Counted from the first letter of the stretch, positions 1 to 9,093 are shown. The stretch: DNA of 64,000 nucleotides from DATAGF01 sp963813355 (GCA_963813355.1 CAWEYS010000022.1:124001-188000); one strand, 5' to 3'. Translations and numbers: made by a program. Notes: generated by a model not told the origin, from the sequence alone.

Positions 1-408
1 GCCCAGGACATCGGCATCGACCCGGCGGCGCTGTCCGGCCGCGAGGTGCACCTGCACGTGCCGGCCGGCGCGGTCCCCAAGGACGGGCCGTCGGCGGGCG
101 TCACGATGGTGACGGCGCTGTCGTCGCTGGCGACCGGCCGCTCGGTGCGGCCGAACGTCGGGATGACCGGCGAGGTCACCCTGCAGGGACGGGTCCTGCC
201 GATCGGCGGCCTCAAGCAGAAGGTGCTCGCCGCCCACCGGGCCGGGCTCACGGACGTGATCATCCCGGAGCGCAACCGGCGCGACCTGGACGACGTGCCC
301 GAGCAGGTGCTCGAGCAGGTCGCCATCCACCCGGTGCTCACGGTGCAGGAGGTGCTCGAGATCGCGCTCGAGCCCTCCCGTGACCGCGGAGAGGCGCTGG
401 CGGCGTAG
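1..408 (+). CDS. lon: ATP-dependent protease Lon, C-terminal part (5' end outside window)
   Basis: The reading frame is open from base 1, so only the last ~135 residues are present. They form the Lon proteolytic domain: the catalytic serine lies in KDGPSAG and the catalytic lysine in GGLKQK, which together make the Ser-Lys dyad. Lon degrades misfolded and regulatory proteins in the cytosol using ATP; the AAA+ part is upstream of the window. The C-terminal tail (after VLEIALE) is short. The next gene begins 10 bp downstream on the same strand, so co-transcription with the HxlR regulator is possible. Confidence 0.95.
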   Translation, partial: AQDIGIDPAALSGREVHLHVPAGAVPKDGPSAGVTMVTALSSLATGRSVRPNVGMTGEVTLQGRVLPIGGLKQKVLAAHRAGLTDVIIPERNRRDLDDVPEQVLEQVAIHPVLTVQEVLEIALEPSRDRGEALAA

Positions 409-418
409 CCTTCCGGCG

Positions 419-772
419 ATGGACCGCTGCCGCTCCCGCCCCCCCGTCTGCACGCGCTACCAGCGCGCGGCCGAGCTGCTCGGCCGCCGCTGGAGCGCCG
501 CGGTCATCCGGGCGACGATGGAGGGGCCGGCCCGCTTCACCGAGATCCGCGGCTCCGTGGACGGGCTCTCGGCCCGGCTGCTCGCCGAGCGGCTGCGCGA
601 GCTGGAGGCCGCCGGGCTCATGGAGCGGCGCGAGCGGGGCGGCGGGGTCGTGGAGTACCGCCTCACCCCCAAGGGCGAGGCCCTCTCGCGGGTCGTCCAC
701 GAGATCGAGGCGTGGGTGGAGGACTGGGACGATCCGTCCGAGGCTCCGTCCCGTGCCGGCCGGGTGGGGTGA
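419..772 (+). CDS. HxlR-family winged-helix transcriptional regulator
   Basis: About 117 residues, the normal HxlR size. A Cys lies near the N-terminus (RPPVCTRYQ), followed by the family signature LLGRRWS, a winged helix (FTEIRGSVDGLSARLLAERLRELEAAGL) and a basic wing leading to YRLTPKGEAL. Family members are often dimeric repressors that sense electrophiles, oxidants or metabolites through the N-terminal Cys. An ATG at 419 is preferred over an upstream in-frame codon at 380 because the latter would overlap lon and add unconserved residues. The gene ends 4 bp before the PPOX gene, which it may regulate; that target is inference. Confidence 0.85.
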   Translation: MDRCRSRPPVCTRYQRAAELLGRRWSAAVIRATMEGPARFTEIRGSVDGLSARLLAERLRELEAAGLMERRERGGGVVEYRLTPKGEALSRVVHEIEAWVEDWDDPSEAPSRAGRVG

Positions 773-776
773 TCCC

Positions 777-1187
777 GTGGCCGAGATCCCGCCCCTGGTC
801 GCCGATCTGATCGGCGAGCGCAACTTCGCCCACCTCGCCACGATCGAGCCGGACGGCGGCCCCTCCTCGCGGCCCATCTGGGTCAACGTCGAGGAGGACC
901 GGGTCATCTTCGTCACCCAGCTCGGCAGCCGGAAGTCGGACGACATCGAACGCGACCCGCGCGTGGCCCTCTCCATCGCCCACCGCGAGGACCCCTACCG
1001 ACAGGCCGACCTGCGCGGCCGGGTCGTCGAGCGCATCGACGGCGACGCCGCCCTGATCCTGGCCGACCGGATCGCCCGCAAGTACACCGGCGAGCCCTTC
1101 CCCATCCGGGGCGAGGCCACGGTGATCTACGCCATCGAGGTCCTCGAGGCCCGCCACCAGAAGCTGCCCTTCACCGACGAGGGCTGA
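777..1187 (+). CDS. PPOX-class (pyridoxamine 5'-phosphate oxidase-like) flavin/F420-binding protein
   Basis: About 136 residues with the split beta-barrel PPOX pattern: an N-terminal helix, FAHLATIEPDG, the strand SRPIWVNVEEDRVIF, RKSDDIERDPRVALSI and a final strand ending near KLPFTDEG. Members bind FMN or F420 and reduce small molecules; substrate cannot be read from sequence. The chosen GTG at 777 lies 4 bp after the regulator stop; an in-frame GTG at 753 would overlap the regulator by 20 bp. F420-dependent members are common in actinobacteria, so F420 is plausible but not shown. Confidence 0.8.
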   Translation: MAEIPPLVADLIGERNFAHLATIEPDGGPSSRPIWVNVEEDRVIFVTQLGSRKSDDIERDPRVALSIAHREDPYRQADLRGRVVERIDGDAALILADRIARKYTGEPFPIRGEATVIYAIEVLEARHQKLPFTDEG

Positions 1188-1208
1188 GCGGGGCCGGCCG
1201 CGGCGCGG

Positions 1209-1403
1209 TCAGCGCGTGGTGAAGTGGTGCCCCGCGGCCTCGCACCAGAAGACCAGGCAGCTCTGATCCTCGCGGCGGGCGACGCAGGGGCACTCGCCCC
1301 CGTGGTCGGGGCACGAGCGGTGGACCCGGGAGAGCAGGCCCCATGTCGCGACCGCGGTCGTCCCCGGGGGGAGGTCGGCCTTCGTGCGGTCGATGACGGT
1401 CAT
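1209..1403 (-). CDS. Small Cys-rich protein coupled to capD-like gene
   Basis: A 64-residue frame whose ATG overlaps the stop of the dehydratase gene (ATGA), with a purine-rich GGGAGA ribosome binding site inside the upstream coding end. It carries four Cys (30s to 50s: CPDHGGEC, C in the next stretch, and SC..FWC) and ends in EAAGHHFTTR, so a small metal-binding fold is possible. I recognise no family. The translational coupling argues that it is real and made with the dehydratase. The region to the next gene is only about 20 bp. Confidence 0.55.
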   Translation of the reverse strand: MTVIDRTKADLPPGTTAVATWGLLSRVHRSCPDHGGECPCVARREDQSCLVFWCEAAGHHFTTR

Positions 1404-3310
1404 TGATTCTCCCGGGGGTGGGGGGCGGTGGGGGGTGCCATCCTGGTTTCGCCGTCCGGCGCGGTGCTCCTTGCTCCGCGCAGGGTGGACCAGAGGGCCT
1501 GGGCAACAGGCTCCGGACGCCCGGCGGCGACCCTGCGGGCGAGCTCGTCGAGCCCGTCGTGCAGGAGCGCGGGATCGAGCGGCGGGCGGGTGGCGCGCAT
1601 GATCTTCCCGTAGCGGGTCGGGCGCACCTCCTCGTCCACGTTGAACAGCTCCTCGTGCAGCTTCTCGCCCGGCCGGATGCCGACGATCTCGATCGCCACG
1701 TCCTGGCCGGAGAGCTCGATCGTGCGCCGGGCGAGGTCCATGATCCTCACGGGCTCGCCCATGTCGAGGACGAAGATGTCGCCGCCGTCGGCGATGCCGG
1801 TCGCCTCGATGACGAGCTGGACGGCCTCGGGGATCGTCATGAAGAAGCGGGTCATCTCGGGGTGCGTCACCGTCACGGGGCCGCCCTCGGCGATCTGGCG
1901 GCGGAAGATCGGCAGGACCGACCCGGAGCTGCCGAGCACGTTGCCGAAGCGCACGGCCGCGAAGCGGGTGCCCGACGCGCCGGCGCGCGACTCGACCACG
2001 CGCTCGGCGAGCGCCTTGGACGCGCCCATCACGGTCTTGGGCTCGACGGCCTTGTCGGTGGAGATCAGGCAGAACCGCTCGACGTCGAACCGCTCGGCCA
2101 GATCCGCGAGCACCGCGGTGGCGAGCGCGTTGTTGGCGATCGCCTGGACCGGGTTCAGCTCCATCATCGGGACGTGCTTGTAGGCGGCGGCGTGGAAGAC
2201 GATCTCGGGGCGCTCCGACGCGAAGATCCCCTCCATCACCGCGGCGTCCTTGCAGTCGGCGATCAGCGGGACCAGCAGCCCGGCGTGGCCGCGCTCGCGC
2301 AGCTCGAGGTCGATCTCGAAGAGGTTGTTCTCGGAGTGGTCCACCATCACCAGGCGCCGCGCGCCGGTCGCCGACACCTGGCGGCAGAGCTCGCGGCCGA
2401 TCGACCCGCCCGCGCCGGTCACGAGGACGGAGCGGCCGTTGAGGTAGCGGGCCACGCGGGCGAAATCGACCTCGATCGCGGCGCGGCCCAGCACGTCCTC
2501 GACGCGCACCTCGCGCAGCAGGCTGACGGTGACCTCGCCGGTGATCAGCTCCGGCAGCCCCGGCAGGGTGGTGCAGGGCACGGCCGCGGCGCGGCACGCC
2601 TGGACGATCTCCTCCCGCACGCGCCCGGGCGCCGACGGCATCGCGATGATGACCTCGTCGACGTGCACCTCGCGGAGCACCCGCGGCAGGTCGGCCCGGG
2701 TGCCGCGCACGCGGGTGCCCTGCACGCGCAGCCGCCGCTTGCGCGGGTCGTCGTCGATCAGGCCCACCGGGGTGTAGCCGAGCGCGCGGTTGCGCTTCAT
2801 CTCGCGCAGCAGGGTGTTGCCGGCGTCGCCCGCCCCGCAGATCAGCACCTCCTTGCCGCTGCTGACCAGCTCGGAGCGCGGCGGGCGCTCGATCACGCTG
2901 CGCACCGCGAAGCGGGCCCCCCCGATCAGCACCAGGGTGAAGAGGAAGTTGAACGCGAGGACGCCGCGCGGCACCGGCACGAGGTCGTCCGGGCGCCAGG
3001 TCGAGAGGAGCGCCGCGAGGATGAGGCTCGACCCGGCCGTCGCCAGCAGGATCGCCTGCAGGTCGCGCAGGCTCGTGAAGCGCCACCACTTGGTGTAGAA
3101 GCGCATCGCGATGAAGACCACCAGCGTCACGCCGATGACGATGCCGATGGTCCCCGTGAACAGCCGCTCGTACCGGCCCGGCACGTCGCCGTCGAACCGG
3201 AAGTAGAACGAGAGCCAGTAGGCCGCCGTGACCAGCCCGACGTCCACCGCCACCTGGGCGGCCCGATGCGCGAGCGCCCGGGGGCTCCGTGTGAGTGGGG
3301 CGCGGCTCAC
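1400..3310 (-). CDS. Membrane-bound nucleotide-sugar dehydratase/epimerase (CapD/FlaA1/WbpM-like)
   Basis: A 636-residue protein with about four N-terminal membrane segments (first ~125 residues), a first Rossmann-like region (VLICGAGDAGN, near 150) and a C-terminal extended SDR domain (VLVTGAGGSIG). The SDR active-site region reads STDKAVEPKTVMGASKA, the WbpM/CapD pattern that uses Met-Lys in place of Tyr-Lys. Relatives convert UDP-GlcNAc to 4-keto-6-deoxy sugars for capsule, O-antigen or protein glycans at the inner membrane. It starts with GTG overlapping the DUF354 gene stop (GTGA) and is coupled to the small Cys-rich gene. The exact product is not predictable. Confidence 0.9.
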   Translation of the reverse strand: MSRAPLTRSPRALAHRAAQVAVDVGLVTAAYWLSFYFRFDGDVPGRYERLFTGTIGIVIGVTLVVFIAMRFYTKWWRFTSLRDLQAILLATAGSSLILAALLSTWRPDDLVPVPRGVLAFNFLFTLVLIGGARFAVRSVIERPPRSELVSSGKEVLICGAGDAGNTLLREMKRNRALGYTPVGLIDDDPRKRRLRVQGTRVRGTRADLPRVLREVHVDEVIIAMPSAPGRVREEIVQACRAAAVPCTTLPGLPELITGEVTVSLLREVRVEDVLGRAAIEVDFARVARYLNGRSVLVTGAGGSIGRELCRQVSATGARRLVMVDHSENNLFEIDLELRERGHAGLLVPLIADCKDAAVMEGIFASERPEIVFHAAAYKHVPMMELNPVQAIANNALATAVLADLAERFDVERFCLISTDKAVEPKTVMGASKALAERVVESRAGASGTRFAAVRFGNVLGSSGSVLPIFRRQIAEGGPVTVTHPEMTRFFMTIPEAVQLVIEATGIADGGDIFVLDMGEPVRIMDLARRTIELSGQDVAIEIVGIRPGEKLHEELFNVDEEVRPTRYGKIMRATRPPLDPALLHDGLDELARRVAAGRPEPVAQALWSTLRGARSTAPDGETRMAPPTAPHPRENQ

Positions 3311-4326
3311 GAGCCAGGCACCCTAGCGCGCCCGGGGTCCAGAATCAGGTCCAGCAGTACCTCGGGATCGCGCAACGGCGGCGCCGGGCCGCGCTCGCGG
3401 CGCCGGAGGGCCACGTCGTCCGGTCGCTCGAGGCGGCGCAGCCGCCCCTCGTGGATGAGGCGCCGGTCGACCGCGCCCAGGCGGGCGGCGAACGGCGTGT
3501 AGGCGGGCACGCCGAGGGCGGCGGCCTCGCGGTTCATGGTCCCCCCGGCGCTGACGACCAGGTCGGCCGCGGCCACCAGGCTGGGCCCGTCGACCGGCCG
3601 CTCCGGCACGATCGCGGGGCCGCCGGCGAGCGCCCGGCGCTGCTCGTCGGTGCGCGGGAGCACGACGGTCTGGACCTCGGGGGCCTCCAGCAGCCGCGCC
3701 AGCGCCGCGGCGAACAGGTCGGTGCTCGCGCCCCGGTGGTAGAGGGTGACCTCGGGCGGGGGGCGCACGACGGCGATGACGCGCTCCCGGTCGAGCCCGA
3801 GCTCCTCGCCCACGCCTTCGTCGTAGACGTGGTCGGCGAGGTAGTACTCCTCCTTCAGGCCGGGGTAGCGCACCAGGCGCGGCGGGCGCATCCCGTAGCG
3901 CGCGAGGGCCGCCTCGGGGATCGCCGCGGGCACGAGCACCCGGGTCGCGAGGCGGCCGTTCCAGTGGTGCATGGCGGCCGCGAACTCGTAGTCGAACATC
4001 GTCACCTGGGGCGTGCCGGCGAGCCGGGCCGCCAGCGGCTGGTCGGTGCTGCCGTGGGCCACCGCCAGGTCGAAGCGGCCCGCGCGGGCGACGCGCGCCA
4101 GCGAGGCCGAGCGGCCGGCCATGGCGCGGGCCTTCCCCCGGCGGGACGCGCCGCCGTGGGCGCCCACGACCATGTGCTCGATGCCGAAGCGGTCGAGGAG
4201 CCCCACCGTCTGGGCGAACTCGCGCGAGGTCACCGTCACCTCATGGCCGCGCGCGCGCATGCGCGCGATCAACGGGCGGAAGATCACGGCGTGGGGGGAG
4301 TTGGTGACGTCGATCCAGACCCGCAT
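3307..4326 (-). CDS. DUF354 family protein (glycosyltransferase B-like fold)
   Basis: A 339-residue protein opening with MRVWIDVTNSPHAVIFRPL, the characteristic DUF354 start. It is followed by two Rossmann-like halves, including VVSAGGTMNREAAALGVPAY near residue 260, similar to the nucleotide-sugar site of GT-B enzymes such as UDP-GlcNAc 2-epimerase. The biochemical function of DUF354 is not established; members lie in polysaccharide loci, as here. The ATG is 9 nt downstream of a TAGACT -10 box, so the mRNA probably has almost no leader. It is divergent from the epimerase at 4360. Confidence 0.8.
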   Translation of the reverse strand: MRVWIDVTNSPHAVIFRPLIARMRARGHEVTVTSREFAQTVGLLDRFGIEHMVVGAHGGASRRGKARAMAGRSASLARVARAGRFDLAVAHGSTDQPLAARLAGTPQVTMFDYEFAAAMHHWNGRLATRVLVPAAIPEAALARYGMRPPRLVRYPGLKEEYYLADHVYDEGVGEELGLDRERVIAVVRPPPEVTLYHRGASTDLFAAALARLLEAPEVQTVVLPRTDEQRRALAGGPAIVPERPVDGPSLVAAADLVVSAGGTMNREAAALGVPAYTPFAARLGAVDRRLIHEGRLRRLERPDDVALRRRERGPAPPLRDPEVLLDLILDPGRARVPGS

Positions 4327-4335
4327 GGCGCCGGG

Positions 4336-4349
4336 AGTCTAGGTACGAT
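4336..4349. promoter_or_regulatory. Divergent -10 elements
   Basis: Only 33 bp separate the two divergent start codons. On the minus strand TAGACT (4341-4336) lies 9 nt before the DUF354 ATG; on the plus strand TACGAT (4344-4349) lies 10 nt before the epimerase ATG, which also has a GGAG site. Both fit the TANNNT -10 pattern of actinobacterial sigma factors and leave little or no 5' leader. Confidence 0.5.
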
Positions 4350-4359
4350 CGGAGCGGCG

Positions 4360-5388
4360 ATGAGGATCCTGGTGACCGGCGGGACGGGCTTCGTCGGCTG
4401 CCACACGGTGGCCGCCCTGCAGCGGGGCGGGCACGAGATCCGCCTCCTCGTGCGGTCGCCGGCCCGGGTCGCCCCCGCGCTCGAGCCCGTCGGGCTCGAC
4501 CCGGGGGGCATGGAGGCCGCCGTCGGGGACGTCACCGATCCCGCCGCCGTGAGGGAGGCGGTCGCGGGCTGCGACGCCGTCGTCCACGCGGCCAGCGTCT
4601 ACTCGCTCAACCCCCGGCGCGCGGGCGAGATCGCCCGCGTCAACGTCGCGGGCACCGAGAACGTGCTGCGCTCGGCCGCGGAGGCGGGGCTCGACCCGGT
4701 GGTGCACGTGTCGAGCTACGTCGCCCTGCTGCCACGCCGGGGCGCGGGCCCGCTCGACGACCGCTCGCCGCCCGGCTCCTCGACGTTCCCCTACTCCGGC
4801 TCGAAGGTCGCGTCCGAGGCCGTCGCCCGGGCGCTCCAGGAGGCCGGGGCGCCGGTCTGCATCACCTACCCCGGGATGGTCTGGGGACCCGACGACCCCC
4901 ACCTGGGCGAGACGTCCCGGCTCGCTCTGGCCGTCCTCGCGGGCCGCCTGCCCGCGCTCCCGCCGGGAACGGTGCCCGTGAGCGATGTCCGCGACGTCGC
5001 CGCGGTGCACGCGGCCCTGGTCGCGCCGGGGCGCGGGCCGCGCCGCGACATCGCGTCCGGCGAGAACCTGCCGGTGGCCCAGGTCATGCGCGCGGCCGTG
5101 CGCCTGGCCGGGCGGCGCCTGCCGGTGGTCACCATGCCGGCGGCCGCCGCCGCGGCGGTCGGCGTGCTCGGGCAGGCGCTCGGCCGCGCCGGGATCGATC
5201 TCCTGTCCTCGCGGGAGGCCTCATGGCTCGCCTCCCAGGACGGAACCGCGGACGCCGCGGCGACGGTGCGCGGGCTCGGCGTGTCGTTCCGCCCGGCCGA
5301 GGACTCGATCCGCGACACGATCCGCTGGCTCCACGCCGCAGGCCACCTGAGCGCCCGCCGGGCGGGCGCCCTCGCCGGGGCCGCATGA
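4360..5388 (+). CDS. Extended SDR NAD-dependent epimerase/dehydratase
   Basis: A 342-residue Rossmann protein: the NAD-binding GGTGFVG is at residues 7-13, VVHAAS marks strand 4, and YSGSK is the catalytic Tyr-Lys pair (YxxxK) of short-chain dehydrogenases. The C-terminal half resembles dihydroflavonol-reductase-like or hopanoid-associated sugar epimerases rather than GalE; substrate is unknown. The ATG follows GGAGCGGCG. The stop overlaps the next start (ATGA at 5385), so it is coupled to the PLP decarboxylase. Confidence 0.85.
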   Translation: MRILVTGGTGFVGCHTVAALQRGGHEIRLLVRSPARVAPALEPVGLDPGGMEAAVGDVTDPAAVREAVAGCDAVVHAASVYSLNPRRAGEIARVNVAGTENVLRSAAEAGLDPVVHVSSYVALLPRRGAGPLDDRSPPGSSTFPYSGSKVASEAVARALQEAGAPVCITYPGMVWGPDDPHLGETSRLALAVLAGRLPALPPGTVPVSDVRDVAAVHAALVAPGRGPRRDIASGENLPVAQVMRAAVRLAGRRLPVVTMPAAAAAAVGVLGQALGRAGIDLLSSREASWLASQDGTADAAATVRGLGVSFRPAEDSIRDTIRWLHAAGHLSARRAGALAGAA

Positions 5389-6785
5389 CGGCGCCCGGTC
5401 ACGACGCCGCGCTCCTCGCCGCGCTCGAGGCCGCCCGGGCATGGCTCGACGGCCTGCCCGATCGGCCGGTGCGCCCCGAGGCGACGGCGCGCGAGATGCT
5501 GGCGGCGTTCTCCGAGCCCCTGCCCGACGACGGCACCGATCCGGCGGCGGTGGTGCGCGACCTCGCCGAGCGCGCCGAGCCGGGCCTGATGGCGAGCGGC
5601 TCGGGCCGCTTCCACGGCTGGGTCATCGGCGGCGCGCTGCCGGCCGCGATCGCGGCCGACTGGCTCGTGAGCGCGTGGGATCAGAACTCGGCGATGGCGG
5701 AGCCCTTCCCGGCCACGACGATGATCGAGCAGGTCGTCGCCGGCTGGGTGCTCGAGCTCCTGGACCTGCCGCGCGAGGCGTCCGTGGGGTTCGTGACGGG
5801 CGGGCAGATGGCCAACACGGCCTGCCTGGCCGCGGCGCGCAACCGCGTCCTGGCGGCCCACGGGTGGGACGTCGAGGAGGGCGGACTGCAGGGGGCGCCC
5901 CGCGTGAACGTCCTCGTCGGAGCGCAGCGGCACGACTCGGTCGACGCGTCCCTGCGCGCGCTCGGCCTGGGAACGTCGTCGGCGCAGGTCGTCCCGGCCG
6001 ACGAGGCGGGCAGGGTGCGGCCCGACGCCCTCGTCGCGGCGGCCGCGGACGCGCGCGGGCCGACCATCGTCTGCCTGCAGGCCGGCAACGTGAACGGGGG
6101 CGCGGTCGACGCCGTGGGCGAGATCGCCCACGCGGTCCGGCGGGAGGACCTCTGGCTGCACGTCGACGGGGCGTTCGGGCTCTGGGCGCGCGCCGCCCCC
6201 GCCTACCGGCACCTCGTCGCCGGGGTGGAGGGCGCGGACTCGTGGGCCACCGACGCCCACAAGTGGCTCAACACGCCCTACGACTGCGGCATCGCCGTCT
6301 GCGCCGACCCCGCCGCGCACCGCCGCGCGATGGGCGTGCGGGCCGCCTATCTCCCCGAGGGCGACGCGGCCGGCCTTCGCGAGCCGATCGACTACAACCC
6401 CGAGCTCTCGCGGCGCGCCCGCTCGGTGCCGGTCTGGGCCGCGCTGCGCCAGCTCGGGCGGCGGGGCGTCTCCGAGCTCGTGGAACGCTGCTGCCGGATG
6501 GCCGAGCTCTTCGCCGCCCTCCTCTCCGAGGCCGACGGCGTCGAGGTGCTGCACCAGGACCTCAACCAGGTGGTCGTGAGGTTCCTCGACCCCCGCGGCG
6601 GCGACCACGATGCCCACTCGCGCGCCGTGGTGGCGCGCGCCCAGGCCGACGGCACCTGCTACCCCAGCGGGACCGTGTGGCGCGGAGTCGCCGGCCTACG
6701 CCTCTCGGTGACCAGCTGGCGCACCGGGCCGGAGGACGTCCGGCGGTCGGTGGAGGCCCTGCTCGCCGCCCATCGCGGCCGCTAA
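5385..6785 (+). CDS. Group II PLP-dependent decarboxylase (aromatic-L-amino-acid/glutamate decarboxylase family)
   Basis: A 466-residue protein of normal family length. The PLP lysine is in TDAHKWLN (Lys near 293), the Asp that holds the pyridine nitrogen is in LHVDGAFG, and the upstream GFVTGGQMANT loop binds the cofactor phosphate. The family decarboxylates aromatic amino acids or acidic amino acids; HVDGAFG followed by HKWLN suggests the broader aromatic-type group, substrate unknown. Its start overlaps the SDR stop by 4 bp. Its last ~90 bp are overlapped from the other strand by the DegT gene, an unusual convergent overlap. Confidence 0.9.
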   Translation: MTAPGHDAALLAALEAARAWLDGLPDRPVRPEATAREMLAAFSEPLPDDGTDPAAVVRDLAERAEPGLMASGSGRFHGWVIGGALPAAIAADWLVSAWDQNSAMAEPFPATTMIEQVVAGWVLELLDLPREASVGFVTGGQMANTACLAAARNRVLAAHGWDVEEGGLQGAPRVNVLVGAQRHDSVDASLRALGLGTSSAQVVPADEAGRVRPDALVAAAADARGPTIVCLQAGNVNGGAVDAVGEIAHAVRREDLWLHVDGAFGLWARAAPAYRHLVAGVEGADSWATDAHKWLNTPYDCGIAVCADPAAHRRAMGVRAAYLPEGDAAGLREPIDYNPELSRRARSVPVWAALRQLGRRGVSELVERCCRMAELFAALLSEADGVEVLHQDLNQVVVRFLDPRGGDHDAHSRAVVARAQADGTCYPSGTVWRGVAGLRLSVTSWRTGPEDVRRSVEALLAAHRGR

Positions 6786-7866
6786 GGCGCCCACCACCTC
6801 GGCGACGTCCTCCCGGCTCAGGTTGGGGTGCATCGGCAGCGCGAGCGCCGTGCGCGCGGCCTCCTCGGCGGCCGGCAGGTCGCCCTCCGAGTAGCCGAGG
6901 CCCGCGAAGACGGGCTGCAGGTGCATGGGGATGCCGTAGTAGACGGCGCTGCCGATGCCGGCGTCGGCCAACGCCGCCCGCAGCTCGTCGCGCCGGGGGT
7001 GGCGCGCCATGAAGAGGTGGTAGATGTGGCGGGCGCCCGGCGCGACCCCCGGCAGGGCCATGAGGTCTCCGAGGCCCTCCTCCGCGTACCACGCCGCGGC
7101 CCGGGCGCGCCGGGCGTTCCAGTCGTCCAGGTGCGGGTAGAAGACGCGGATGATCGCGGCCTGCAGGTCGTCGAGGCGGGAGTTGTAGCCGACCTCCTCG
7201 AACACCACCTTGTCGGCCGACCCGTGGAAGCGCAGCCGCCGGACCCGCTCGGCCAGCTCCTCGTCGCGGCAGACGACCATCCCGCCGTCGCCCATTCCGG
7301 GGAAGTTCTTGGTCGGGAAGAAGCTGAAGGTGGCCGCGTCGCCGAAGGTGCCCACCTCGCCGTCGGCCGTGGCGGCGCCGAAGGCCTGGGCGGCGTCCTC
7401 GACGAGCGCCAGCCCGTGGGCGTCGGCGAGCGACCGGAAGCGCGGCCATGTCGGCCGGGTGGCCGAAGATGTGGACCGGCAGCAGGGCCCGGGTCGCCGG
7501 GCCGATCCGCGCCTCGGCCGCCGCCGGGTCGAGGCAGTACGTGGCCGGGTCGATGTCGGCGAAGACCGGCGTCGCGCCGACGCGCGCGATCGCCTCGGCC
7601 GTGGCGTAGAACGTGTACGGCGTCGTCACCACCTCGTCGCCGGGGCCCACCCCGAGGGCGTGCAGCGCGATCACGAGCGCGTCCGTCCCGTTGGCGACCC
7701 CGGCCGCGGGGCGCCCCCCGAGCCGCTCCGACACCGCGGCCTCGAGCGCCCGGCCCTCCGGGCCGAGGATGAAGCGGCCGCTGTCGACGACGCCGGCGAT
7801 GGCGGCGTCGATCTCGGCGCGCAGCGGCCCGTACTGGGCCTTGATGTCCATCAGGGGAACGGGCAT
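6696..7866 (-). CDS. DegT/DnrJ/EryC1/StrS sugar aminotransferase, split by a frameshift
   Basis: The N-terminal part (7866 to about 7440) reads MPVPLMDIKAQYGPL..., with VANGTDALVIAL and TPYTFYATAEAI. The rest continues in another frame from about 7440 to 6696: after the shift come GTFGDAATFSFFPTKN (PLP Lys), GYNSRLDDLQAAI and HIYHLF. One extra base near 7436-7443 explains the break. These enzymes transfer an amino group from glutamate to a 3- or 4-keto nucleotide sugar, fitting the neighbouring dehydratase. An intact gene with a sequence error is more likely than a true pseudogene. The last ~25 residues run past the family's usual end and overlap the decarboxylase gene. Confidence 0.88.
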
Positions 7867-7938
7867 GCGGCGGCGCGGGACGCTATCACGCCCCGGGCGA
7901 GCACCGGCCGCCGGCAGAGCGGCCGGGCGCAGCCGGGG

Positions 7939-9093
7939 TCATGGCTCGTCCTCGGCGGGAAGGGTGACGGTGATGGTCGTGCCGAACCCCTCGCGGGAGG
8001 AGGCCTCGGCCCGGCCGCCAAACCGTTCGGCGATGTGCTTGACGATCGACAGCCCGAGGCCGGTCCCCCCGAGGCGCTTCGACCGCGACGGGTCGGCCCG
8101 ATAGAACCGCTCGAAGACATGCGGCAGGTGGCGCTCGGGGATCCCGGCGCCGTCGTCGGCGACGGTCAGCGTCACCGCGTCGCCCTCGCACTGCACCGTC
8201 GTCGCCGCCGTGGCCCCGGGCCCCGCGTACTTGACCGCGTTCTCGACGAGGTTGCGGACGACCGTGGCGGCCATGCGGTCGGTGAGCGGCGTCCACGCCG
8301 GCCCGTCGGCGCTCAGCTCCAGGCGCACCCCGTGCTCCTCGGCGCCCGCCTGCAGGTCGGCGACCGTGGCGGCGGCCGCGAGGGCCAGGTCGCTGCGCGA
8401 CGACGAGGGCAGGCCCGGCGTCGTCTCGAGCTCCGTCAGGAAGAGGATGTCCGTGATCAGCGCCTCCAGGCGCTGGGTCTCGCTGGCCGCGCGCGAGACG
8501 AAGTCGCGGCGCGTCTCGGGGTCCATCTGGGGATCGTCGAGGGCCTCCAGCAGCCCGCGGAGGCCGGTCAGCGGCGTGCGCAGCTCGTGGGAGACGTTGG
8601 CGACGAACTGGGAGCGCAGCTCCTGGTAGGCGACGGCCTCGCTCTGGTCGGTCAGGAAGACGAGGGCCTCGCGCGCCTCGCCGACCTCGTAGGGCTCGAC
8701 GGCGGCCCGGTAGGTTCGGCGGCCGCCGGCGAACAGGCGCACCTCGAAGCTCTGGCGCGACAGCCCCTCGAGGGCGGCGTTGACGTGCCGCGCGAGGCGG
8801 TGCTCGCTGAAGGCCTCCAGCACCGTCATGCCCGCGACCAGGAACGGGAAGCGCTCGAGCGCGACCGGGTTGGCCTCGACCAGGCGGCCGTCGCGGTCGA
8901 CCCGCAGGGCGACGAACGGCAGGTCCCGCAGCACCTGCCGGCCGCGGCGCTCGGCGACGGCGAGCTCGGCGTCGAGCCTCGCCGCGTCCTCGCGGGCCCG
9001 CTGCGCGTCGCCTCGGGCGCGGCGCACGAGGACGAGGCCGGCGCCCGCGATCAGGAGGGCTGCGACCCCGAGCAGGACCAGCGCGACCACCAC
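7939..9093 (-). CDS. Sensor histidine kinase (PhoR-like), orphan
   Basis: A 384-residue protein: one N-terminal membrane segment (about residues 3-24), a short coiled linker, a PAS-type domain (about 55-150), a HisKA domain with the phospho-acceptor His169 in NVSHELRTPLTG, and a HATPase domain (NLVENAVKYAG N-box, DDGAGIP, FYRADPSRSKRLGGTGLGLSIV). No sensing loop outside the membrane is evident, so the PAS domain may sense a cytoplasmic signal. No response regulator lies next to it in the window. DegT follows 72 bp downstream on the same strand. Confidence 0.92.
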   Translation of the reverse strand: MVVALVLLGVAALLIAGAGLVLVRRARGDAQRAREDAARLDAELAVAERRGRQVLRDLPFVALRVDRDGRLVEANPVALERFPFLVAGMTVLEAFSEHRLARHVNAALEGLSRQSFEVRLFAGGRRTYRAAVEPYEVGEAREALVFLTDQSEAVAYQELRSQFVANVSHELRTPLTGLRGLLEALDDPQMDPETRRDFVSRAASETQRLEALITDILFLTELETTPGLPSSSRSDLALAAAATVADLQAGAEEHGVRLELSADGPAWTPLTDRMAATVVRNLVENAVKYAGPGATAATTVQCEGDAVTLTVADDGAGIPERHLPHVFERFYRADPSRSKRLGGTGLGLSIVKHIAERFGGRAEASSREGFGTTITVTLPAEDEP

